A stretch of 54,736 nucleotides of DNA from NCBI GenBank assembly GCA_025963385.1, contig JAOPUT010000290.1, positions 1 to 54,736 of the forward strand, written 5' to 3'. Every line of letters starts with the position of its first letter. The first letter of the stretch is position 1. Below the pieces are notes generated by a model. It saw only the letters and a program-made list of their open reading frames with translations. It ran no database searches and was not told where the DNA came from. The position numbers and the translations under genes are program-made. The stretch comes from Mycobacterium sp. (GTDB taxonomy: Bacteria > Actinomycetota > Actinomycetes > Mycobacteriales > Mycobacteriaceae). Below, one piece after another: positions 36,577 to 47,200 of this stretch.

Positions 36577-37998
36577 CTAGGCGACGCGTCCCCAGTGCCC
36601 GCTGTCAGCAACCCGCCCGGACACGGACTTCATCGCCTCCATGTAACGGGTAACCGACTTCTCGGCAACCGGATTCTCGGGATGCATGATCGCCATGACC
36701 GTGCCCTCCCCGTACCGGAATATGTAGATCGTCAATTGATATGAGAATCGATCGTCCGGATACATTCCGATATTGTTCGCAAGGCCCAAATCGCCTGCCG
36801 CGAGGATGGCATTGAGCGGAGCGGCGCCCCCGTGCAAGAAGTTCGACACCGGAAAGTTCGGTCGCGGCCAGTTCAACCACGGCGCCAACTCCAATACGCG
36901 GTAATACGGCACTTTCGCCATGTCCAGACCCGAATCGAAAGAGGCCTGCGCCGCGTATGCGGCGTCGTTGAAAGAGGTCGCCGCGACCGGGACGATGATC
37001 GGAATCAAGCCGGTGAACCAACCCTGCGTCATGAAATTATCGCCGGCTTTGCGCGAATCTCTCGGCGTCAGCCCGTAATATGTAAGCGCACCGGTGAACT
37101 CGTGCTCCACCAGGCCGAGACAGGCAAACACGCCGCCGACGAAGCGCGCGCCGGCCGCAGTGCAGGCCGACTCGAAGCGTTCGGTCTGCGCCGTGTCCAG
37201 CAGAACCTGAGAGGCCCAGGCACTGCTGGTCGAGGAGTTCGGGTTACCCAGCGGCAGCGGGAATTCCGGAAAACCGTCACCGTTGTTCTCGGCGAAGTCC
37301 ATCCACGCGCGCACTCCAGGCGAATCCAAAGTCAATGCTGACGTGTACTCACGCTCGCGAACGCAGAAGGCGTCGAAGCTACCGGCGTCGGGCAGCGTGA
37401 GGGCCTGACCGCTTCCGCTCACCGCCGAATACATGGCGTTGGCTTCCATCATCGTCGTGCCGATCAACGTCGCGTCCCCGTGCACGTGATCCATGGCGGC
37501 GAAGAAGGTGAAGTGGCTCTCGTACTGGATTACTCCGAATCTGAAGCAACCCCATTCCAAGGGATTCGGTATGCCCACGACGTGAGCGCGTATCTCGTCG
37601 ACCGTCGAGTGACCTTGGTCGACCGGCACGAACTCAATATTTGCTGGATCCTCGATGGCATGCCGGACGAACTCCTGATCGCCGACATGTTCGAACCAAC
37701 TGCGGAACGTGTCGTGCCGACGTAGGTATGCGTTGACGGCGTGATCCATGGCAGAGACATCGCACCGACCGACCACGTCACAGCTCGCGATGATTTGGCG
37801 GGAGAAGTTCAATCCCGCGGCCGTTCGTTCGCAGTAGTTCCGAAGATGTTGGAGCTGCATGTAGCTAACTGGCACCGAACTGACAGGCGCCCGTCGCGCA
37901 GTTTCCTGGGCCGCATCCGTCGGATGCCATGAGGTGACTGTCCCCGGACTCAACGCCCATTCATCAAGTGCGCCAACAGTTATCTTCCCGATGCGCAA
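36577..37998 (-). CDS. papA3: PapA3-type polyketide-associated acyltransferase
   Basis: 473 residues from TTG 37998, supported by AAAGGA 7 nt upstream and by the family-like start KITVGALDEWALSPGTVTSWHP. It has a condensation-domain fold with the H171-V-H-G-D175 (H-x3-D) motif in AAMDHVHGDATL and the later YYGLTPRDSRK and WFTGLIPIIVPV segments. PapA3 of the TPP pathway moves the polyketide acyl chain from Pks onto a trehalose ester, giving diacyltrehalose. It is the first gene of the minus-strand operon; mmpL10 starts 34 bp after its stop. It is divergent from pks across ~250 bp. Confidence 0.88.
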   Translation of the reverse strand: MRIGKITVGALDEWALSPGTVTSWHPTDAAQETARRAPVSSVPVSYMQLQHLRNYCERTAAGLNFSRQIIASCDVVGRCDVSAMDHAVNAYLRRHDTFRSWFEHVGDQEFVRHAIEDPANIEFVPVDQGHSTVDEIRAHVVGIPNPLEWGCFRFGVIQYESHFTFFAAMDHVHGDATLIGTTMMEANAMYSAVSGSGQALTLPDAGSFDAFCVREREYTSALTLDSPGVRAWMDFAENNGDGFPEFPLPLGNPNSSTSSAWASQVLLDTAQTERFESACTAAGARFVGGVFACLGLVEHEFTGALTYYGLTPRDSRKAGDNFMTQGWFTGLIPIIVPVAATSFNDAAYAAQASFDSGLDMAKVPYYRVLELAPWLNWPRPNFPVSNFLHGGAAPLNAILAAGDLGLANNIGMYPDDRFSYQLTIYIFRYGEGTVMAIMHPENPVAEKSVTRYMEAMKSVSGRVADSGHWGRVA

Positions 37999-38251
37999 AA
38001 CTTGGTCCTTTCCCGTAACTTCCCCGCCACAGCCGGCTCCGGTCCTGCACTACCCGTTGCTGGATCAACATACCCTCGGTTCGTCCGCGTTCGCCCAAAG
38101 CCGACCCCAGCCAGACGGCGACGCCGCGCATGCGACAGGTATTACGTGCAATAGTGTCCTTGGGGAGTGTCCGTCGGGGGAAGTCGGACTTGAGGCACGA
38201 CGGGGATCTCTCAGAGTCACTTTCTGACCGCCGATGCAAGGAGAACACGGC
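37999..38251. promoter_or_regulatory. Divergent promoter region papA3 / pks
   Basis: 253 bp shared by the two transcription units of the TPP locus, so both can be co-regulated. It contains GTCCG...CGGAC (38167-38187), a small inverted repeat 65 bp upstream of pks, and the pks RBS AAGGAGA at 38238-38244. No classic operator was recognised. Confidence 0.5.
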
Positions 38252-41200
38252 ATGCGATCCGCCGAACATCCGAACGACTCGGCCCCCCGTTTTGCCATCG
38301 TTGGCTATGCGGCGCGTTTTCCCGGTGCCCCGGATGCCGACGGGTTCTGGGACGTGCTGCGCGACGGCCGGGACGCGATATCCGAGGTGCCAAAGGACCG
38401 CTGGGACGTCGACGAATTCTTCGACGCGGAACCCGGTGTGCCCGGTAAGGTCGTGACCCGTCGCGCGGGTTTCGTCGATGACGTGACGGGGTTCGACGCC
38501 CCCTTCTTCGGTATGTCGACGCGCGAGGTCAGGATGATGGACCCGCAGCATCGGCTCTTGTTGGAGCTGGCGTGGAGTGCTGTAGAGCATTCGGGCACCG
38601 CGCCAACGGCGCTGGCAAACACCAACACCGGCGTGTTCGTGGGTCTGGCCACCCACGACTACCTGGGAATGGCATCCGACAAGTTGAATTACCCCGAGAT
38701 CGAGGCCTACATGGCCATCGGGACGTCGAATGCCGCAGCGGCCGGCCGGATCAGCTATCGGTTGGGCCTACAGGGTCCCGCGGTCGCCGTCGACACGGCG
38801 TGCAGCTCATCGCTGGTGGCAATCCATCAGGCGTGCCAGGCGCTGCGCTTGGGAGAATGCGACCTTGCGCTGGCCGGCGGCGCGAACGTATTGCTCACCC
38901 CGGCGACCATGATCACGTTCTCTCATGCGCACATGCTCGCGCCCGACGGCCGGTGCAAGACATTCGACGCGGCCGCGGACGGCTACGTTCGCGGCGAGGG
39001 TTGCGGCGTCATCGTCATCAAGCGGCTCGAGGACGCGATTGCAGACGGGGACCGGATTCGGGCCGTGATCCGCGGCAGCGCGATCAACCAGGACGGCGCA
39101 TCGGGTGGATTGACGGTGCCGAACGGCATTGCCCAACAACGGGTCATCGCCGATGCGCTGAAACGCGCCGACCTCGAACCCAGCGACGTCGGATACCTGG
39201 AGGCACACGGCACCGGAACATCGCTGGGCGACCCGATCGAGGCTCAGGCCGCAGGTGCGGCGTACGGCATTGGCCGCGAGGCGAGCCGGCCGCTGTTGAT
39301 CGGATCGGCGAAGACGAATATCGGGCATCTGGAAGCCGCCGCCGGAATCGCGGGTGTCATCAAGGTCATCCTCTCGCTCGAGCACGAGATCTTGCCAAAA
39401 CACCTGCACTTCGACAACCCGTCGCCGCACATTCCCTGGGACCGGCTCGCAGTGGAGGTGTTGAAGGAGACCGTCCCCTGGGAGCGCAACGATCGGCCGC
39501 GCATCGCGGGAGTCAGCTCGTTTGGGTTCGCCGGAACCAACGCTCACGTGCTCCTCGAAGAGGCTCCAGTATCGCCACCACGTACGGTCGAGCAGCCAGC
39601 GGACAGTCGGTTCAGCGTTCTTCCGCTCTCGGCGCGGACGCCCGCCGCGTTGGGCGAGGTAGCCGATCAGTACCGCAGCTGGTTGAGCGCGCACCCGGAG
39701 GCCACCTTGGCGGACGTGTGTTTCACCGCCGGGGCGGGACGGGCACACCTCGAGCACCGCGCCGCATTGGTGGTCAATTCGAGAGAATCCGCCATCGAGC
39801 TACTCGGCGCGCTCGCGGACGACCGCCCGGCGCTCGGACTGGTGCGCGGAGAATCCCATGACACACCGAAGACGGCGTGGCTGTTCACCGGTCAGGGCAG
39901 TCAGTACCCCGGCATGGCCAAGGAGTTGTTCGACACCGAGCCGGTGTTCGCCGAGACGCTGAAGCGGTGCGCCGCTGCGGTCGCTGACGTTCTCGAAAAG
40001 CCATTACTGGACGTCATTTTCGATGTCGGGGCGAGCGAAGCGACGGGACAAGGTTCCGACAGCCCGAACAGCGAAGAAACGCTGCGGCAGACCTCCTATG
40101 CACAGCCCGCCTTGTTCGCGGTGGAGCTGGGCCTGGCCCGGCTCTGGCAGTCGTGGGGCTTCGAGCCAGACGTAGTGCTGGGCCACAGCGTCGGCCAGTA
40201 TTCGGCGGCCTGCGTCGCGGGCGTGTTCAGCCTCGAGGACGGCGCGCTGTTGATGGCCGAGCGCGGCCGCCTCTTCGGCAGCTTGCCTGCGGGTGGTCGG
40301 ATGGTCGCGGTGTTCGCCGCCGCCGAGCGTGTCGAGGGCCTGACCGACGAGTTCCCGAGTCTCTCGGTCGCCGCCTACAACGGTGTCAACACCGTATTGT
40401 CCGGACCCGCAGAGGAGCTGGAGAAGGCGTTGGCCCCACTGGCGGCCGATGGTGTCCGGTGTGACTGGCTGGACACCAGCCACGCGTTCCACTCCGCGCT
40501 GCTGGACCCGATTCTCGACGAGTTCGAGGAGTATGCGCAGCGGTTCGACTTCAATACGCCACAACGGATTCTGATCGACAACCGCACCGGCACCGCGCTC
40601 GGCAGGAGCATGAAGCTCGATGGCGCCTATTGGCGCCGTCACGCGCGCCAACCGGTGGAGTTCGCCAAGAGCGTGCGCACCCTTGCCGAGCTGAATTGCA
40701 AACTGTTGCTCGAGATCGGCCCCCGGCCGGTGCTCACCGCGGCAGCGCTCGGGGCATGGCCAGACCCGGCGACCGCACCGAAGGTGGTCGCTTCCCTACG
40801 CCGGAATGTCGCCGACCACCGACAGATCACCGAAGCCGTGGCCGACGCGTATGTCTTGGGCGCTCAGCCCGAATTCGCCGCTCTTCGTCAGGCGCACGCG
40901 CGAAAGCTCGACCTGCCCACCTATCCGTTCGAGCACCGCCAGTACTGGTTCTCGGACAATTGGGATGCCAATCGAGATACCGCCAAGCCACAACAGCACG
41001 TGGGCGCGAGTACCCGGGCCGTCCGCCTTCTCGAGGACGGCCGGATCGAGGAACTCGCGACTCTGCTCGGTGGTGCGAGTGGCGACCAACAGACCCTCAA
41101 TGTGTTGACCAAGCTTGCGGCACAACACAACCAACAACGGACAACCCAGTCCATCACGGACGACCGCTACGAGATCCGCTGGGAGAAATCCACTGCATCA

Positions 41201-44200
41201 AGTTCCGGCACGGAAGCCGGCGAGGCATCCGCCTGGATCCTCATCGGCGACGACACCGGTGCAGTCCAGCCTCTGGTCGACGTGCTCACCGCACGTGGAC
41301 ACCGACACCGGTTCTTCGGGTTACCGGTGTCCGACGCGGACGAGGAACAGCTCGCAGACGCGTTGCGCACTGCGGCAGCAGACGATCCGACGACACGCAT
41401 CGTGCATGTCGCCGCGCTTGACTCTGGCGGTGCACCCTCGACCCGGTCACTGTTGCGGATGCAACACAAAATCCTGGGCGGAACACGGCGGCTCTTCCGT
41501 GCTGCGATCGCCGCCGAGTTGCGCAGACCCATCTGGGTGGTGACCCGCGGCGCGCAACGAGTCACCGACGCGGACACCGTGTCACCGGATCAGAGTTGCC
41601 TATGGGGATTCGGTCGCGCCGCCGCGCTGGAGCTTCCGCAAGTTTGGGGCGGACTGGCGGATCTATCAGGAGGCACTACTGGGGCGAGCGAAGCGACGGG
41701 AGATGTCACCGACGAATGGTCGCGGTTCGTCCACCAGGTGTCGGTGACGCCCCCCGAGTCGGCCTCCAGGGAAGACCAAATCGCGCTGCGCGATCAAGCA
41801 GTCTACGTTCCCCGGCTGGTCCGGCGGGATGAGCAGCCAAGCGCTACGCCGCTGGAATTGCGCGATCACGCAACGTATTTGGTGACCGGTGGGCTCGGGT
41901 CGATCGGTCTGGAAATCGCCGGACACCTGGCCGCCCACGGCGCCAAGCACCTGGTGCTGACCAGCCGACGCGAGCCCAGCGAGGCAGCGCGACAGCGGAT
42001 CGACGCACTGAGCGAACAACACGGCTGCACATTCCGGGTAATCGCTGGCGACGTCGCGGATGCGCACGACATCGCACGCCTGCTGGCCACCGTGCAGGCC
42101 GAGCTGCCGCCGTTGGCCGGCATCGTTCATGCCGCGGGGGAGCTTGGCACCACTGCGTTGAGCAACCTGGATGACGCCGAAGTGGATCGCGTCTTCGCGG
42201 GGAAGGTCTGGGGTGCTTGGCATTTGAGCGAAGCGGCCGCCGACCTGCAGCTGGACTTCTTCGTCAGCACCTCGTCGATCGCCTCGGTATGGGGCGGATT
42301 CGGTCAGACCGCCTACGGCGCGGCCAACGCCTTCCTCGATGGGCTGGCCTGGCGCCTGCGCGAACAGGGCATCCCCGGGGTCAGCGTCAACTTCGGGCCC
42401 TGGTCGGCTGGCATGGCGGACGCGGAGTCGCGTGCCCGACTGGAGAAGCGCGGCGTCCGGACACTGTCGCCTTCCGACGCGCTGGCAGGCCTGGCCGACG
42501 TCGTGGCGACTGCTGGTGCGCAGGGCCCGGCACAGGGGGTGGTAGCCCGGATCGACTGGGCCCGTTTCCTGCCGCTCTACCAGCAGGCGGGGAAGCGAGC
42601 CTTCCTGGCCGAGTTCGAGCGCGAGGTGCCCGATACGGCGCCGGTCGTAACGCCTTCTGGGAAGACCCAACTGGTGGAGCGGCTCACCAATGCCCCCGTG
42701 CAGCAGCGCAAGAAGCTTCTGACGGATTACCTGCGCGACGCGGTAGCAGAGGTGACCCGCGTCGATACCGCGGAGATCCGTGAAGACGCGGGGTTCTTCG
42801 ACCTCGGTATGGATTCGCTGATGGCCGTCGAATTGCGGCAGCGCATCGAACAAGGGGTGGGCAAGGACATCCCGATCACCTTGGTGATGGACCACCCCCG
42901 GCTGTCCGACGTGGCTGACTACCTACTCGGCGAAGTGCTCGGGCTCAAGGAGCAGGCCGCCACCAAACCGGGGCCTCAGCTCGCGTCAGTGGCGCCGATG
43001 CGCACGGACGAACCGATCGCGATCGTCGCGGTGTCGTGCCGGTTCCCCGGCGCGCCCGACCCGGAAGCCTTCTGGGAGGTGCTGTCCGGCGGTGTCGATG
43101 CGATCCGGGAAGTCCCGGAGGACCGATTCGACATCGACGAGTTCTACGACCCGGATCCAGAGACTCCAGGCAAGACCTACACGCGGTTCGGCGGATTCCT
43201 CGACGGCATCGATGGTTTCGATCCCGAATTCTTCGGCATTTCCCCGCGCGAGGCGGTCTGGATCGAGCCGCAGCAGCGACTGACGCTCGAAACGGCATGG
43301 GAGGGTTTGGAACGCGCCGGGTACGCGCCGTCAGCCATGCGCGGAAGCAAAACCGGCATCTTCATGGGGGTGGCCGCCAACGAGTATGCGCATCTGCTGT
43401 CGTCGGAATCGATCGACAAGATCGAGCCCTACTTCATCACCGGCAACGCGCTCAACGCCATTTCCGGTCGGGTTGCCTTCGCGCTGGGCCTCGAAGGACC
43501 GGCAATGGCAGTCGATACCGCATGCAGCTCGGCGTTGGTGGCCGTTCATCAGGCCTGCCAGGCTCTGCGCTTCGGTGACTGCGACGTCGCGTTGGCCGGC
43601 GGTGTGAACGTCTTGCTGAGCCCGGTGACGGTCATCGCCGCCTCGCGCGCGAGGATGCTTTCCCCCGTCGGGCGATGCAAGACGTTCGACGCCTCCGCCG
43701 ACGGCTACGTGCGCAGTGAAGGCTGCGGAATTCTGGTGCTCAAGAGACTGAGCGACGCGGTGCGCGACGGCGATCGGGTCTGCGCGGTCATTTCCAGCAG
43801 CGCGGTCAACCAGGACGGCGCGTCCAGTGGTCTGACCGTGCCCAATGGTGGTGCACAGCAACGGCTCATCGGGACGGCGCTGACTCGTGCCGGTTTGACC
43901 GGCGGGGATGTCGACTACCTCGAGGCGCACGGGACCGGCACTCCGCTGGGTGATCCGATCGAGGTGCAGGCGGCCGCAGCCGCCTACGGCGGCTCGCGCG
44001 ACGAGGACCGACCATTGCTGATGGGATCGGTGAAGACCAACATCGGTCACACCGAATCGGCATCGGGGGCAGCGGGTCTGATCAAGGTCGTGCTGTCGCT
44101 TCAGCACGAAGTGCTGCCGCAGAGCCTGCACTTCGACAAGCCATCGCCGCACATTCCGTGGGACTCGCTGCCGGTACGGGTCGTGGGCGAATCGATCCCC

Positions 44201-47200
44201 TGGCACGCCGACGGCAGGCCGCGGCGTGCCGGCGTGAGTTCCTTCGGGTTCACCGGCACGAACGCGCACGTGCTGATCGAGGAGGCGCCGGCGCAAGCGG
44301 CCGAGGAGTCGGACACCGACGAGCAGCCCTTCAACGTGCTGGCACTGTCAGCGCGGTCACCGGAAGCACTGGTAGCGGTTGCGCAGCGTTACGAGTCCTG
44401 GTTGAAAGCCCGCCCGGACGTCGACCTCGCCGACGTCTGCTTCACCGCCGGCACGGGCCGTTCTCATTTCGAACATCGGGCCGCGCTGGTCGTGGATTCG
44501 GTCGAGGGTGCGCGCGAAAGCCTGGCCGAGCTGGCCGAAAACCGCCTGCGGCCCGGTGTCGTCCGCGGCGAGCACACGAACCGTCCGACGACGGCGTGGT
44601 TGTTCACCGGGCAGGGCAGCCAGTACCCGGGCATGGCGCGCGAGTTGTTCGACGCCGAGCCGGTTTTCGCCGAAACCGTGACACGTTGCGCAGACGCGGT
44701 CAAAGACATCCTGCCGCTCCCGTTGCTGGATGTGCTGCTCGCCACCGATCGTGAAACCGGAGAAAGGTTGCGGCACACGTCGTTTGCGCAGCCAGCAATC
44801 TTCGCCGTCGAGCTGGGTCTGGCCCGGATGTGGCAGTCGTGGGGCATCGAGCCCGACGTGGTGCTGGGGCACAGCGTGGGCCAGTACGCAGCGGCATGTG
44901 TGGCCGGAGTCTTCAGCCTCGAGGACGGCGCACGGCTGATGGCCGAGCGCGGCAGGATGTTCGGCAGCCTTCCCGAAGGTGGGCGAATGGTGGCGGTGTT
45001 CACCGACGCCAAGCACGTCGAGGAGATCGCCGGCGAATTCCCGCGAGTGTCGGTCGGCGCCTACAACGGACCCAACACCGTGCTCTCGGGTCCGGGTGAG
45101 GATTTGGAACACGTCGTCGCCAGATTCGACGGGGAGGGGATTCGCTGCACCTGGCTGGAGACCAGCCACGCCTTCCACTCGGAATTGCTTGATCCGGTGC
45201 TCGACGAATTCGAGTCGTATGCAGCGCAGTTGCAGTTCGCTGTCCCCACTCTGCCGCTGGTGTGCAACCGCACAGGCGCGGTGCTGGCGACCCAAACCCC
45301 ACTCGACGCGCAATACTGGCGGCGGCATTCCCGCCAGCCGGTGCAATTCGCCGAAAGCGTGCGCACCGTGGCGGCGCTGGGCTGCTCGGTGTTGATGGAA
45401 CTCGGTCCGCAACCCGTGTTGACCGGGGCTGCGGTTCAGGTCTGGCCGGAGCACCTGGCCGCGCCGCGGGCGATCGTGTCGCTGCGCAAGGGGGTCGGCG
45501 ACCGGCGCCAGATCGCCGACGCGCTGGCCGCGGCCTACGTCGGCGGCCACCGACCGAATTTCGCTGCGCTGCATCGCCAACCCCGTCGCAGACTCGAATT
45601 GCCCACCTATCCGTTCCAGCACCGCCGCTTCTGGCCCAAGACGTCCGGAATCGCCGGCTCCGGTGTCCACGGAGCCGCGGTATCGGGAATCCTGGGCAGT
45701 GCAAAAGACCTCGCCTCCGGCGACACCGTCTACACCAGCAGGTTGTCCGTCAAATCGCAGCCATGGCTTTCCGACCACGTCATCTATGGCACCGTCGTCG
45801 TCCCCGGGGCGACGTATGCGGCGATGGCACTGGCCGCAGTGGGTACGCCGGCGCAGGCCAAGGATGTCTTCTTCTACGAGCCGATCATTCTGCCCGAGAA
45901 GAGCTCTCGCGAGGTACAGCTGACATTGCACCCGCTGGACGACGGCAGTGGGTCGAAATTCCAAGTGCACAGCCGCGCGTACGGCGTCACTGATGCCGAT
46001 TGGTCGTTGAATGCCGAAGGCACCGTCGTTGCCGGCGTCGCCGACGACACTGACGAGCCAGCATCCGAGAATGATCCGGTCGACGAAGCGATCGAGCGCT
46101 TGAATCGCATGCGTCCACAGGAGCTGTTCGAGACCTTCGCCGACCTGGAGTTGGCATGGGGCCCGACGTGGTCCGGTTCCCTGAAGTCGCTGTGGCTCGG
46201 TGAGGGTGAAGCGATCGGCGACATCATCGTCGGCGAAGAACTCGCCGAACAACTTGGAACCGAACCGATGCACCCGGTGCTGATGGACCTGTGCACCGGA
46301 GTCGCCTTCCCGGCGTTCCCTGCACTTCTCGCGGCCGAACAGGGCGTCAACGATCTGTTCCTGCCGCTGCGCTACGGGCAGGTGACGCTGCGGGAGAAGA
46401 TGCCTCGACGGTTCTACTGCCGCGCCAGGTGGCACACCAGCGCCCTGGACAGCGAAACCCAGGTCTTCGATCTCGACTACATCGATCGGGATGGCCGTCA
46501 GCTCGGGGGGATTCGCGACTTCACCGTCAAACGAGCACCCCGTGAGGCGTTGCTGCGGGGCCTCGGCGGCGATGCCACGCGGCTGCTGTACACCGTTGGC
46601 TGGCACGAGGTGCCGCCGCCAGCACCGATCAGTGATGCTGAGGGCGTCGGGAATGCCAACGGCACCTGGCTGATTGCCGATTTCGACGAACTGGCCGCCA
46701 AGGTGCCGGGCTGCATCCCGTTCCACCGGATGACCGATCCGGAGCTTTTGGGGCAGCTGTTGACCCAGGCTCACGAGCGCGGTCTGCCGTTCTCCGGCGT
46801 CGTCTGGCACGCTACGGGCCGGAGCCCAGAGAATTCGGGCACAGAAGAGTCGAGCGCCGACGTCGCCGCGCGGCTCGAGTCCGAGCTCGCCAACCTGCTC
46901 AGCGCCGTGCACACCGTGCAGGGTGGCTCACAAAATGGCGGAGTGAAACTTCCGCATGGTCTCTGGATCGTCACCGACCGGGCGGTGGCATGCGAATCGG
47001 GCGAGCCGGTCGACCCGGTGCAGGCGGCACTGTGGGGATTCGGGCGCACCACGATCAACGAGGAACCGGCGCTGCACTGCAAACTCGTCGACTCCGACGG
47101 ATCGCCGGAGGCCGTGCGCACGCTGGCCGATCTGCTCGCCACCCCCACCGACGAGCCGGAAATCGCGCTGCGGCAAGGAAAGCTGCTGGCCTCCCGGTTG

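Noticed and set aside
38234..38251. Upstream ATG as start of pks
   Set aside because: The AAGGAGA lies between this ATG and the next one, at ideal spacing for ATG 38252.
44357..46912. 851-codon antisense frame inside pks
   Set aside because: Shadow of the PKS in high-GC DNA; no RBS or domain.
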